64,000 bases of DNA from Bacteroidales bacterium SW299 (GTDB lineage Bacteria; Bacteroidota; Bacteroidia; Bacteroidales; Bacteroidaceae), in the NCBI GenBank assembly GCA_019550975.1, contig SDWH01000002.1, positions 237,571 to 301,570 on the forward strand, given 5' to 3'. This document shows, piece after piece, positions 25,968 to 34,489 of the stretch (position 1 is the first letter of the stretch; each line of letters begins with the position of its first letter). A program made the translations under genes and the position numbers. The notes below the pieces were generated by a model. That model ran no database searches. It worked only from the letters and a program-made list of their open reading frames with translations, and was not told the DNA's origin.

Positions 25968-26939
25968 TTATTTCTTGTAGCTTTTTTGCAGGACTTCCTT
26001 GAGCTTGCCGACAACTTCAGGCGACGGGATATCTTTTCTTTCTGTCAGGATGCAGGCGAAATGCTCTGCCAGAATCTCTTCCGGATTGAGGATGTAATTG
26101 GTGTTTTTTCCTACCTGATCGTAGAAATCGCTTGCCTGTCCGATGCTGTATACAACGGTTTTTCCGTCCTGCTGTATCGGAGTGAAGTGCTCGTTGAGAG
26201 GAATCAGACCCACCTCCATATAGTCGGACAATGTCTTCCCGGCATTTGCCTGATACGGAGAGTTGGCATAGAGCATCATTGTGCAATTCTGCTGTTTTCC
26301 GTTGACCGTTAATTTGATGTAGCTGTCATAACGGTTGACGTCGGGGTTGGATATCCTTTTTTCGATGATGTCCGTTGGAAACAGGATTTCACGGTTCATG
26401 ACAGAGAATCCGATGGTTTCGTATGCAGCTTTCTTGAAATCCAGACTGCTCCGTGTCAGGATGTGGAAGATTTCGTGCGCAATCAGGTAAGTCAGATTGG
26501 CATCGTCCAGTTCGTTTAGCGGCTTTTCGCCTATGGCTATCCAATTATTGCGTGTGTATGCGCTGGCGTTTCCCTCCTCCTTCATGGTTGTCTTGATGAA
26601 AACCAGCTCTTTCGGGAAATCAAGCACGATCTTCTGTTTCTTTATTTCCGCATCGAGCGTTTTGATGCTTTTTAATATGCGTTCTTTGTCCTTGTCGCTC
26701 CAGTTCAATGTCTGGTTCATGGCAAAGGCCAGCAGTTTGGATTTTCTTCCCTGGTCTGTATTCAGGCGCACGTTGATGTCAAACTGATTCCATCCGCTTG
26801 TATATTCGTCTATATCTGTTATCAGCATTTGCGCTTCAGCCCGGGTTGCAAAGCGAAAAGGTATGGGAGCAGTCTTTTGTGCAAATGCGGTCATGGCCGC
26901 GAAGCAGAAAGCTATGGTGAACAATGTTTTCAGTTTCAT
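25968..26939 (-). CDS. Secreted HExxH zinc-metallopeptidase-like protein
   Basis: The 323-residue protein is read from ATG 26939, which gives a clean signal peptide (MKLKTLFTIAFCFAAMTAFAQ). The motif IAHEIFHILTR is a zincin HExxH helix; a candidate third ligand is Glu in NPEEILAEHFACILTE near the C-terminus. The spacing between them (about 130 residues) is long for a simple gluzincin. I do not recognise the family. It is monocistronic; the only candidate -7 element (TATATTTA, minus strand, 26980-26987) is imperfect. Confidence 0.7.
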   Translation of the reverse strand: MKLKTLFTIAFCFAAMTAFAQKTAPIPFRFATRAEAQMLITDIDEYTSGWNQFDINVRLNTDQGRKSKLLAFAMNQTLNWSDKDKERILKSIKTLDAEIKKQKIVLDFPKELVFIKTTMKEEGNASAYTRNNWIAIGEKPLNELDDANLTYLIAHEIFHILTRSSLDFKKAAYETIGFSVMNREILFPTDIIEKRISNPDVNRYDSYIKLTVNGKQQNCTMMLYANSPYQANAGKTLSDYMEVGLIPLNEHFTPIQQDGKTVVYSIGQASDFYDQVGKNTNYILNPEEILAEHFACILTERKDIPSPEVVGKLKEVLQKSYKK

Positions 26940-27066
26940 AATAGTGTCTTGTTTTATGGTGTCATTTTCTTTCAGTCTGTAAATATAGGACATTATTTTT
27001 TCTTTTTCTAATTTCTTTGAAAGAAAATGCTTGCGGAGTGTTTGTCGGAGAGTGTTTTCATCGTAC

Positions 27067-27106
27067 AGAAAAAGCCATGCGGAAAATGATTCCCGGCATG
27101 GCTTTT
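27067..27106 (-). terminator. Terminator of recA
   Basis: On the minus strand AAAAGCCATGC and GCATGGCTTTT form an 11-bp stem followed by a T-run, 34 nt after the recA stop. Confidence 0.75.
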
Positions 27107-27139
27107 ATGGTGTTGCATTCTGATGTCCCGCTGTCGGGC

Positions 27140-28195
27140 TTATTCGTTTTCCTTGTCTTTCAGTTCGTTGAAAATCAGTCCTTCCAGCTCGTCTGCCAAT
27201 TCAGGATTGTCCTGGATGCACTGTTTGGCGGCATCGCGTCCTTGTCCCAGTTTAGTGTCGTTGTAGCTGTACCATGAACCGCTTTTCTTGATGATTCCCA
27301 GTTCGGCTCCCAGGTCGATGATTTCTCCGCTGCGGGAAATACCTTCACCGAACATGATGTCAAATTCGGCTTTGCGGAAAGGAGGAGCCACTTTGTTCTT
27401 CACTACTTTTACGCGCACTTGATTGCCGATAACTTCATCTCCGTCTTTCAATTGCGAGGTGCGGCGGATATCAAGACGCACGGAAGCGTAGAACTTTAGC
27501 GCGTTTCCTCCGGTGGTCGTTTCGGGATTGCCGAACATGACACCTATCTTTTCGCGCAATTGGTTGATGAAGATGCACGTCGTGTTTGTCTTGCTGATGG
27601 CGGAAGTCAGCTTCCGGAGAGCCTGTGACATCAGGCGTGCCTGAAGCCCTACCTTGTTGTCCCCCATATCGCCTTCGATTTCGGCTTTGGGAGTCAGCGC
27701 AGCCACCGAGTCTATAACGATGATGTCGATGGCAGATGAGCGTATCAGCTGTTCGGCGATTTCGAGTGCCTGTTCGCCGTTGTCCGGCTGAGAAATCCAG
27801 AGGTTGTCGATGTCCACACCCAGTTTGGCGGCATAGAAGCGGTCGAACGCATGTTCCGCGTCAATGAAGGCCGCTATGCCTCCCGTCTTTTGCGCTTCAG
27901 CGATCGCATGGATGGCCAATGTTGTTTTACCGGAGGATTCCGGTCCGTAGATTTCGATTATGCGGCCTCGCGGATAGCCTCCTACACCCAATGCCGCATT
28001 CAGCGCGATGGATCCGGTGGGAATCACTTCCACTTCCTGCACGTGGTCGTCGCCCATTTTCATTATCGAGCCTTTTCCGAAGTTCTTCTCAATTTTGTCC
28101 ATGGCCGCCTGAAGTGCCTTCAGCTTTTCGCTGTTATCCGGTTTTGAAGGTTTTTCTACGCCCCCCTCAAATTCAAGTTCGTCTTTCTTTCCCAT
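27140..28195 (-). CDS. recA: Recombinase RecA
   Basis: The 351-residue protein has Walker [10 protein letters not shown], the Walker B strand [11 protein letters not shown], the L2 loop region [20 protein letters not shown] and the C-terminal domain. It forms the DNA-strand-exchange filament and triggers the SOS response. An acidic tail (NELKDKENE) is present. The gene starts 4 nt after bcp, so it is transcribed with it; no LexA-type palindrome was recognised upstream. Confidence 0.97.
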   Translation of the reverse strand: MGKKDELEFEGGVEKPSKPDNSEKLKALQAAMDKIEKNFGKGSIMKMGDDHVQEVEVIPTGSIALNAALGVGGYPRGRIIEIYGPESSGKTTLAIHAIAEAQKTGGIAAFIDAEHAFDRFYAAKLGVDIDNLWISQPDNGEQALEIAEQLIRSSAIDIIVIDSVAALTPKAEIEGDMGDNKVGLQARLMSQALRKLTSAISKTNTTCIFINQLREKIGVMFGNPETTTGGNALKFYASVRLDIRRTSQLKDGDEVIGNQVRVKVVKNKVAPPFRKAEFDIMFGEGISRSGEIIDLGAELGIIKKSGSWYSYNDTKLGQGRDAAKQCIQDNPELADELEGLIFNELKDKENE

Positions 28196-28199
28196 AATG

Positions 28200-28649
28200 C
28201 TATTTCAGTATTTGTGCGGCATGGTCTTTTGTCTTCACTTCTTTGGGCGAAATGATGCGCTCGATGATGCCGTCTTCATTAATAATAAATGTTGTGCGGA
28301 ATGTACCCATGTATTTGCGTCCGTACATGCTTTTTTCGCCCCATGCGCCGAACTCTTCGGTCAGTTTATGCTCTGTGTCTGCGATGAGCGTGAAGGGAAG
28401 CTGGTTCTTTTCGATGAATTTCTGGTGCGATTTTGCATCGTTGATGCTTACTCCGATCACCTCATAGCCGGCTTTGCGCAGTTCGTCATAATTGTCGCGG
28501 AGGTTGCAGGCCTGTGCCGTACACCCCGAAGTCATGTCTTTCGGATAAAAATAGAGCACAATCTTTTTTCCTTTATAGTTGCTCAAGTGTATTTCTTCCC
28601 CGTTCTCGTTCATTCCGAGAATTTCGGGTGCTTTATCTCCTATGTTCAC
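28200..28649 (-). CDS. bcp: Thioredoxin-dependent thiol peroxidase
   Basis: The 149-residue peroxiredoxin Q/BCP-type protein has [17 protein letters not shown] and the peroxidatic Cys motif [14 protein letters not shown] with a second Cys five residues later, and ends [12 protein letters not shown]. It reduces hydroperoxides with thioredoxin. It is first in a unit with recA, combining oxidant defence with DNA repair. A terminator for the upstream gene lies at 28683-28708; no good TAnnTTTG was found between them. Confidence 0.95.
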   Translation of the reverse strand: MNIGDKAPEILGMNENGEEIHLSNYKGKKIVLYFYPKDMTSGCTAQACNLRDNYDELRKAGYEVIGVSINDAKSHQKFIEKNQLPFTLIADTEHKLTEEFGAWGEKSMYGRKYMGTFRTTFIINEDGIIERIISPKEVKTKDHAAQILK

Positions 28650-28682
28650 GATAAAAAAGTTGATAATGGATAATTGACAGTT

Positions 28683-28708
28683 AAAAAGCGGGGTGATGAT
28701 CTCACCCC
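28683..28708 (-). terminator. Terminator of the saccharopine-dehydrogenase-family gene
   Basis: On the minus strand GGGGTGA and TCACCCC form a 7-bp stem with a 5-nt loop, followed by GCTTTTT, 11 nt after the stop codon. Confidence 0.8.
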
Positions 28709-28718
28709 TTGTTTCGTA

Positions 28719-29912
28719 TTACAGTTCCAGGTCACCGTCGAACACTTCATGCCACGGCAGACCGTTCTTGTTCAGTTCTTCCATAAACGGATCCGGATCG
28801 AACTCTTCCACATTCCATACGCCCGGACGTTTCCAGAGTCCCTTCAGGAACATCATTGCACCGATCATGGCCGGAACTCCGGTCGTGTAGCTTACTCCTT
28901 GCATGCCGGTTTCCTTGTATGCAGCCTGATGCGAGCAGTTGTTGTATACATAGTAGGTGCGCTCTTTGCCGTCCTTGATACCGCGGATGCGGCAGCCGAT
29001 GGATGTTTCGCCTTCGTAGTTTTCACCCAGATCCTGCGGGTTGGGCAATACGGCTTTCAGGAACTGCAGCGGAACGATTTCCATGCCGTTGTAGTTTATT
29101 GGCTCGATGCTTGCCATGCCGATATCCTGAATGACACGCAGGTGAGTCAGGTATTCTTGTCCGAAAGTCATCCAGAAGCGTGCGCGCTTGATGGTGGGGA
29201 AGTTTTTCACCAGCGATTCCAGCTCTTCGTGGTAAAGCAGGTAAGAATCGCGCGGGCCGATGTTCGGGTAAGTCAGCGGCTTGTGGAACTCCAGCGGCCG
29301 GGTGGTAACCCATTGCCCGTTTTCATAATAGCGTCCGTTCTGAGTGATTTCGCGGATATTGATTTCCGGATTGAAGTTTGTGGCAAATGCCTTGTGGTGA
29401 TTTCCCGCATTGCAGTCCACAATGTCCAGATATTGTATTTCGTCGAAGTGATGTTTTGCTGCATAAGCTGTGTATACGCCGCTCACTCCCGGATCGAATC
29501 CGCAGCCTAGAATGGCAGTAAGTCCGGCATCTTCGAACCGTTTTTTGTAGGCCCATTGCCAGCTGTATTCGAAATGAGCCACGTCTTTCGGTTCATAGTT
29601 GGCGGTGTCCAGGTAGTTTACTCCGCTTTTCAGACATGCCTCCATGATGGTAAGATCCTGATAAGGCAGAGCTACGTTAATAACGATTTCGGGTTTGAAA
29701 CTGTTGAATAAAGCCACCAGTTCGTCTACGTTGTCCGCGTCTACTTTGGCTGTTTTGATGGCAGGGTTACCGATTGCCTTCACAATCGCGTCACATTTTG
29801 ATTGGGTGCGGCTGGCAATCATGATTTCGGTGAAAACTTCAGGATGCTGAGCCACTTTGTGTGCAACAACGGTACCTACACCGCCTGCACCGATGATCAA
29901 TACTTTACTCAT
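28719..29912 (-). CDS. Carboxynorspermidine dehydrogenase-like (saccharopine dehydrogenase family)
   Basis: The 397-residue protein begins with a Rossmann site VLIIGAGGVGTVVAHKVAQ and continues with EIVINVALPYQDLTIMEACL, GVNYLDTANYEP and ILGCGFDPGVSGVYTAYAAK, characteristic of carboxy(nor)spermidine dehydrogenases. These condense aspartate semialdehyde with a diamine in the alternative spermidine pathway used by gut Bacteroides. The decarboxylase partner is not in this window. It is a single-gene unit with its own promoter and terminator. Confidence 0.88.
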   Translation of the reverse strand: MSKVLIIGAGGVGTVVAHKVAQHPEVFTEIMIASRTQSKCDAIVKAIGNPAIKTAKVDADNVDELVALFNSFKPEIVINVALPYQDLTIMEACLKSGVNYLDTANYEPKDVAHFEYSWQWAYKKRFEDAGLTAILGCGFDPGVSGVYTAYAAKHHFDEIQYLDIVDCNAGNHHKAFATNFNPEINIREITQNGRYYENGQWVTTRPLEFHKPLTYPNIGPRDSYLLYHEELESLVKNFPTIKRARFWMTFGQEYLTHLRVIQDIGMASIEPINYNGMEIVPLQFLKAVLPNPQDLGENYEGETSIGCRIRGIKDGKERTYYVYNNCSHQAAYKETGMQGVSYTTGVPAMIGAMMFLKGLWKRPGVWNVEEFDPDPFMEELNKNGLPWHEVFDGDLEL

Positions 29913-29959
29913 TCTTTTGTGTTAGATTTTATGCCCGGTAAACGTTACCGTTCAATATG

Positions 29960-29967
29960 CAAAGATA
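29960..29967 (-). promoter_or_regulatory. -7 element of the carboxynorspermidine dehydrogenase gene
   Basis: The minus strand reads TATCTTTG, 47 nt upstream of the ATG. Confidence 0.65.
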
Positions 29968-30010
29968 ACAAATAATTCCAAACCGCTGTGCAGTATTCAG
30001 AATATATCCG

Positions 30011-30018
30011 TATTTTTG
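30011..30018 (+). promoter_or_regulatory. -7 element of the META lipoprotein gene
   Basis: TATTTTTG fits TAnnTTTG, 54 nt upstream of ATG 30073. Confidence 0.6.
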
Positions 30019-30072
30019 CATATGAACAATCATTAAAAGGGAAATGTTCCTTTAATTTAAATTCTGAAGATT

Positions 30073-30873
30073 ATGAAGAAAATAATGTTATGTGCGGCTG
30101 CTTTCGCAGTATTGTGTATGGTAAGTTGCGGAACCAGCAAAAAATCCGTTTCGGTTATGGACTTTTCAGGAGAATGGAATATCGTGAGTGTAAAGGGAGA
30201 AGCCGTAGACGCGGAAGAAGCTCCTTACATCGGCTTTGACCAGAAAACGGGCCGGGTGTACGGACATGCCGGATGCAACAGACTGATGGGAGCATATCAT
30301 GTGGATTCGCTGAAGGCTGGGAAGATGAATTTCAGCCAAGTGGCTGCAACGCGGATGATGTGTCCCGACATGACGCTGGAGCAGAATGTGCTGGAAGCAC
30401 TGGGCAATGTGGCCGGATTTTCGCATACGGGGGATACGGTTGAACTTAAGGATGCCGGAGGAAAAGCTGTGATGACGTTGCAGAAGCGCGTGAAGCCGGC
30501 GGTAACACTGGACGACTTGGCAGGCAGATGGGTTATTTCAAGTATAGGTCAGATGGCTGTAGGTGAAGTGGAACGTACTCCCGAACTCAACTTTGACCTG
30601 GAAGCTAAGCGTGTAAACGGCAATGCCAGCTGCAATGTTATCAACGGAAGCTTTTCGCAAGAAGAGGGAAAGCCCGTTTCGCTGCGCTTTTCGCAGATGA
30701 TTTCTACCATGATGGCATGTCCGAACATGGACACAGAGCAAAGCATTCTGCAGGCTTTGGATAAAGTGCGCGCCTTTGACCGCGGCGAAGAAGAAGGCAC
30801 GCTGGTGCTGCTGGACGGAAACGGGTATCCGGTTCTGACGCTTGAGCATGCGCAGGGCGAGCCGGCAAAATGA
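30073..30873 (+). CDS. Lipoprotein with two META (HslJ-like) domains
   Basis: The 266-residue protein has a lipoprotein signal (AVLCMVSCGTSKK). Two tandem META domains follow: about 30-135 (SGEWNIVSVKGEAV, GHAGCNRLMGAYHV, ATRMMCPDMTLEQNVLEAL) and about 145-255 (AGRWVISSIGQMAV, GNASCNVINGSF, STMMACPNMDTEQSILQALD). The repeats keep the same order of motifs and probably arose by duplication. META/HslJ proteins are linked to envelope stress and novobiocin resistance in E. coli; the exact role is unknown. Confidence 0.88.
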   Translation: MKKIMLCAAAFAVLCMVSCGTSKKSVSVMDFSGEWNIVSVKGEAVDAEEAPYIGFDQKTGRVYGHAGCNRLMGAYHVDSLKAGKMNFSQVAATRMMCPDMTLEQNVLEALGNVAGFSHTGDTVELKDAGGKAVMTLQKRVKPAVTLDDLAGRWVISSIGQMAVGEVERTPELNFDLEAKRVNGNASCNVINGSFSQEEGKPVSLRFSQMISTMMACPNMDTEQSILQALDKVRAFDRGEEEGTLVLLDGNGYPVLTLEHAQGEPAK

Positions 30874-30912
30874 AAACCGGAGCATTGTGCATCATGGTTG
30901 AAATAAAAGTGT

Positions 30913-30920
30913 TATCTTTG
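30913..30920 (+). promoter_or_regulatory. -7 element of purT
   Basis: TATCTTTG lies 24 nt upstream of the purT ATG. Confidence 0.65.
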
Positions 30921-30944
30921 AGCGACGTATAAAATCAATTCATT

Positions 30945-32114
30945 ATGACTAAAAAAATACTTTTGCTGGGATCCGGAGAGTTGGGCAAGGAGTTTGTAAT
31001 AGCCGCCAAACGTCTGGGACAATACGTGATTGCGTGCGATTCGTATGAAAACGCGCCTGCCATGCAGGTGGCCGATGCATGTGAAGTCTTCAGTATGCTG
31101 GACGGAGAAGCGCTGGACCGTGTGGTCGCCAAATACCGCCCTGACATCATTGTTCCTGAGATTGAGGCTATCCGCACCGAACGCCTTTACCATCTGGAAA
31201 AGGAAGGCATTCAGGTGGTGCCGAGTGCGCGTGCCGTAAACTATACGATGAACCGCAAGGCAATCCGTGATCTGGCAGCCAAAGAACTGGGACTGAAAAC
31301 TGCCCGCTACTTCTATGCCACTTCATTTGAAGAACTGAAAGAAGCCGCTGAAAAAATCGGCTATCCGTGTGTCATCAAGCCGTTGATGTCATCGTCAGGA
31401 AAAGGCCAGTCGGTTGCGAAGGGGCCTGAAGACTTGCAGTATTCCTGGGACTACGGATGCCATGGAAGCCGTGGGGATATCAAAGAACTGATCGTGGAGG
31501 AATTCATTCAATTCGACAGTGAGATAACTTTGCTTACCGTTACCCAGAAAAACGGGCCTACGTTGTTTTGTCCTCCCATCGGACATGTGCAGAAAGGGGG
31601 CGACTACCGCGAAAGCTTCCAGCCGGCACGCATCGCTCCGGAGCATCTGGCCGAAGCGCAGCGCATGGCTGCCAAAGTGACAGAGGCACTGACCGGTTAC
31701 GGACTGTGGGGCGTTGAGTTTTTCCTGAGCCATGAGAACGGTGTGTATTTTTCCGAATTGTCTCCTCGCCCGCACGACACAGGTATGGTGACGCTTGCGA
31801 ATACGCAGAACCTCAATGAGTTTGAACTGCACCTTTATGCGGTTTTGGGCTTGCCTATTCCGGGCATTGCGTTGGAGCATATCGGAGCCAGTGCGGTGAT
31901 TCTTTCGCCTATATCAAGTAAAGATGCTCCCCGGTATAAGGGAGAAGAGCTGGTTTGCTCTCAGCCCGGCACCTATTTGCGTATATTCGGCAAACCGTCT
32001 ACGCGTTTGAACCGCCGTATGGGTGTCGTTGTATGCTATGATAAGGTAGGAAGCGACCTCGATGCTTTGCGAGGCAAATGCAAGTCGCTGGCTGCAAAAG
32101 TGGAAGTGTATTGA
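30945..32114 (+). CDS. purT: Formate-dependent phosphoribosylglycinamide formyltransferase
   Basis: PurT (389 residues) is an ATP-grasp enzyme that formylates GAR with formate and ATP in purine synthesis. Motifs: [59 protein letters not shown] and [15 protein letters not shown]. Length and order are normal. It is monocistronic, with a strong terminator. purL lies about 6 kb away in the other orientation. Confidence 0.96.
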   Translation: MTKKILLLGSGELGKEFVIAAKRLGQYVIACDSYENAPAMQVADACEVFSMLDGEALDRVVAKYRPDIIVPEIEAIRTERLYHLEKEGIQVVPSARAVNYTMNRKAIRDLAAKELGLKTARYFYATSFEELKEAAEKIGYPCVIKPLMSSSGKGQSVAKGPEDLQYSWDYGCHGSRGDIKELIVEEFIQFDSEITLLTVTQKNGPTLFCPPIGHVQKGGDYRESFQPARIAPEHLAEAQRMAAKVTEALTGYGLWGVEFFLSHENGVYFSELSPRPHDTGMVTLANTQNLNEFELHLYAVLGLPIPGIALEHIGASAVILSPISSKDAPRYKGEELVCSQPGTYLRIFGKPSTRLNRRMGVVVCYDKVGSDLDALRGKCKSLAAKVEVY

Positions 32115-32139
32115 TAATCAATATATTGAATTTTGATTC

Positions 32140-32181
32140 AGATTCATGCGGATTTGCCGTATCCGTATGAATCTGTTTTTT
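32140..32181 (+). terminator. Terminator of purT
   Basis: AGATTCATGCGGAT (32140-32153) pairs with ATCCGTATGAATCT (32161-32174) with one G-U pair, followed by GTTTTTT. Confidence 0.85.
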
Positions 32182-32274
32182 GCATTTTGTATGCATTTCT
32201 TGATATAAATCATGAAAAGCGGACAAATGCATGCTTTTTGCTGTTTCTCCAAGTCATTGTATTGATCAGGGGGT

Positions 32275-32282
32275 TATATTTG
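32275..32282 (+). promoter_or_regulatory. -7 element of the orphan GH13 C-domain gene
   Basis: TATATTTG lies 26 nt upstream of ATG 32309, at the usual distance for a functional gene. Confidence 0.6.
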
Positions 32283-32308
32283 CAACGCAAAACCAAACTA
32301 AACAACAA

Positions 32309-32560
32309 ATGACAGAAAACAAAACGGTTAAGTATCATATTCCCCAACAGGGAATATACATGTACGCTCGTATGCGTGACGGAAAAACTGGAATGATTGT
32401 ACTGAACAGTACAGACCACGAACAGATTCTCTCTGCTGAGTACTACAAGCCTCTGACCAAGGATTCTAAAATGGGTAAAGAGCTGTCTACTGGAAAGATG
32501 ATTGACTTCTCCCAGAACCTGACGCTTTCCCCGCGCAAATCATTGATTATTGAATTTTAA
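32309..32560 (+). CDS. Orphan GH13 (cyclomaltodextrinase-type) C-terminal domain, 83 residues
   Basis: The small protein (HIPQQGIYMYARMRDGKTGM, IVLNSTDHEQILSAEYY, GKMIDFSQNLTLSPRKSL, ending IIEF) reads like the C-terminal beta-sandwich of GH13 neopullulanases/cyclomaltodextrinases: a Y-F/Y-R-dGKTvmvilN strand, then GK-idl, then lapr-s-iiel. No catalytic barrel precedes it: upstream are the purT terminator and an own -7 element. It could be a decayed remnant that kept a promoter, or a real small protein. It ends at its own terminator. The family assignment is by pattern only. Confidence 0.6.
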   Translation: MTENKTVKYHIPQQGIYMYARMRDGKTGMIVLNSTDHEQILSAEYYKPLTKDSKMGKELSTGKMIDFSQNLTLSPRKSLIIEF

Positions 32561-32586
32561 GGAGAAAATTGTCTGTAAGTATTTTA

Positions 32587-32625
32587 AAGGCGTAGATGTG
32601 GCAAGCTTCTGCGCCTTATTTTTTG
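32587..32625 (+). terminator. Terminator of the orphan GH13 C-domain gene
   Basis: AAGGCGTAGA (32587-32596) pairs with TCTGCGCCTT (32608-32617) with one G-U pair, followed by ATTTTTTG. Confidence 0.8.
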
Positions 32626-32840
32626 TATGTCTGCCAGACGGAATCTTCATGTTGGGCATCTGTTGTGGATAAAACGGCTGGAGATATAGCGACGATGCGC
32701 ATGTGTATCTGAAAGTCTGGGAAAAATCCAATATCTGGACAACAGGCTGGAAGCATGCGGCGTCTTGAGTGGCAGGCATGTCTATGAAGAAACATTCATT
32801 TGGGCTGTTGGCGTGCATCTTTCAGCCTTCTGCAAACTTT

Positions 32841-32924
32841 ATCTCTAGTCTGGAGATTTGTATCTCTAGGCTAGAGATATATATTTTCAGTTTAAAGATA
32901 TATGTCTTCAGGCTGAAGACAGAG
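32841..32924. repeat. Four tandem 21-bp units, each with a 17-bp palindrome
   Basis: Units start at 32841, 32862, 32883 and 32904. Unit 2 is ATCTCTAGGCTAGAGAT and unit 4 is GTCTTCAGGCTGAAGAC, both perfect palindromes around a central base although they differ at several paired positions. Units 1 and 3 are imperfect. A 4-nt spacer follows each. The array ends 20 bp before the GH29 promoter. Confidence 0.8.
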
Positions 32925-32944
32925 GGATTGATTGCCTTTTTTTG

Positions 32945-32975
32945 TTTGCATGATAGGGAAGAATCATTATCTTTG
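32945..32975 (+). promoter_or_regulatory. Consensus promoter of the GH29 gene
   Basis: TTTG (32945-32948), a 19-nt spacer and TATCTTTG (32968-32975) match the Bacteroides consensus exactly. The predicted start near 32982 lies very close to the first ATG (32985), favouring ATG 32997. Confidence 0.8.
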
Positions 32976-32996
32976 TAAAAGTCAATGCCTATGAGG

Positions 32997-34388
32997 ATGA
33001 ATAAATTTTGGAAAATAAGTCTGCTGTTTTTGGGATGCTTCCTTTCCGTAAAGGCTGAATCTTCAGACAGGGAAGTGCCGGTTCCGACACGGGCGCAGGT
33101 TGTTTGGCAGGATGCTGAACTGGTGGCGGTTTTTCATTATGATTTGCATGTGTTTGATACGGCAAAATACGTGCAGACGCAAAACCGCATTACTCCGATA
33201 AGCGATGTGAATATATTTAATCCGGAGAAACTGGACACAGACCAGTGGATAAAGGCAGCGCGGGATATGGGCGCGAAAATTGCCATTCTGACCGCTACGC
33301 ACGAAACCGGTTTTGCGCTGTATCAGTCGGACGTGAATCCCTATTGCCTGAAGGCGGTGAGATGGCGCGACGGAAAAGGGGATATCGTGCGGGATTTTGT
33401 GCGTTCGTGCCGCAAGTATGGCGTTCTTCCGGGCGTATATATCGGTATCCGCTGGAACTCTTTTCTAGGGGTGCATGACTTTCTTATGCCTCAGGACGGA
33501 ACGGATTTTCAGCGCAACCGTCAGGAGTTCTACAACCGTATGTGTGAAGGGATGACCCGGGAACTGATGTCCCGTTATGGAGATCTGGCGATTGTATGGT
33601 ATGACGGAGGAAGTCATGGGCCGGAACTGGGCGGACCGGACATATTGCCTGTCGTAGAAAAATACCAGAAGAATATAATCTTTTACCACAACACGCAGCG
33701 GGCGGATATCCGCTGGGGCGGTTCGGAAACGGGAACTGTTCCTTATCCGTGCTGGGGAACCTATCCGTTTCCTTATTCGCATGCAAAGAATCAGGACTGT
33801 ATATTCAAAGACAACAACCGTCTTTTGAAGACAGGTGATCCTGAGGGAAAGCATTATATGCCGGCGATGTCAGACACGCCTTTGCGCGGCTACAACGGAC
33901 GGCACGAATGGTTTTGGGAGCCGGGAGATGAGGCTCACATTTATCCTTTGGAAGATTTGCAGCGGATGTATGAGCAGTCGGTGGGCCATAACTCCACATT
34001 GATTATAGGACTTACACCGGATAACCGGGGATTGCTTCCGGATGCGGATGTCCGGAGAATCAGGGAGTTCGGACAGTGGATAAAAGAAACATACGGCATG
34101 CCGCTAAAGGCTATTTCGGGAAAAAGTGATATGTTGGAAATGGCATTTGATGAGGCACAGCAGATAAAGCGCATTGTCTTGCAGGAAGATATCCGCCAGG
34201 GCGAACGTGTCCGTGCATATGAAATAGAGGGATTGACTTCAGACGGCTGGAAGGTTCTGGCTTCGGGTACGTGCATCGGGCATAAACGCATTGAACGTTT
34301 CGACCCTGTGTCGCTCCATGCTTTGCGGCTGAAGGTGTTGGATAGCGAGAAGACGCCGCTTATCCGTACATTTGCAGCGTATCGTTAA
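32997..34388 (+). CDS. Secreted GH29 alpha-L-fucosidase
   Basis: The protein is 463 residues from ATG 32997; ATGs at 32985 and 32991 are also in frame but would leave almost no 5' leader. It has a signal peptide (MNKFWKISLLFLGCFLSVKA) and a GH29 barrel: VAVFHYDLHVFD, GAKIAILTATHETGFALYQS, GVLPGVYIGIRWN and the nucleophile Asp in IVWYDGGSHGPELGGPD. A C-terminal beta-sandwich follows from about residue 370. It removes terminal alpha-L-fucose, probably from host glycans. Downstream and convergent is a GH84 hexosaminidase, so both may serve mucin or N-glycan degradation. Confidence 0.9.
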   Translation: MNKFWKISLLFLGCFLSVKAESSDREVPVPTRAQVVWQDAELVAVFHYDLHVFDTAKYVQTQNRITPISDVNIFNPEKLDTDQWIKAARDMGAKIAILTATHETGFALYQSDVNPYCLKAVRWRDGKGDIVRDFVRSCRKYGVLPGVYIGIRWNSFLGVHDFLMPQDGTDFQRNRQEFYNRMCEGMTRELMSRYGDLAIVWYDGGSHGPELGGPDILPVVEKYQKNIIFYHNTQRADIRWGGSETGTVPYPCWGTYPFPYSHAKNQDCIFKDNNRLLKTGDPEGKHYMPAMSDTPLRGYNGRHEWFWEPGDEAHIYPLEDLQRMYEQSVGHNSTLIIGLTPDNRGLLPDADVRRIREFGQWIKETYGMPLKAISGKSDMLEMAFDEAQQIKRIVLQEDIRQGERVRAYEIEGLTSDGWKVLASGTCIGHKRIERFDPVSLHALRLKVLDSEKTPLIRTFAAYR

Positions 34389-34390
34389 TG

Positions 34391-34462
34391 TTGACGGCAA
34401 AGGCACGGATATGCAATTGAAGATGTTGGTCTGTCGTTGCGTATCCGTGCCTTCGCCGTCAA
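34391..34462. terminator. Long 24-bp hairpin between GH29 and GH84 genes
   Basis: The arms 34391-34414 and 34439-34462 (TTGACGGCAAAGGCACGGAT start) pair over 24 bp with two G-U positions. It lies 2 nt after the GH29 stop, between convergent genes; no long T-run follows. Confidence 0.7.
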
Positions 34463-34489
34463 GGTTTCATGCCTTTGAGAGAAGGGGCA

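Larger units (their letters stand above)
32561..32996. other. Intergenic region with terminator, palindrome array and GH29 promoter
   Basis: This 436-nt gap holds the terminator at 32587-32625, a 21-bp palindrome array (32841-32924) and the consensus promoter at 32945-32975. A plus-strand frame through the array gives only heptad-like repeats (SLEI, RLEIY) and is not considered a gene. Confidence 0.5.

Noticed and set aside
32769..32978. 69-codon plus-strand frame with heptad repeats
   Set aside because: The repeats are simply the 21-bp palindrome array read in frame; the GH29 promoter overlaps its end and no promoter precedes it.
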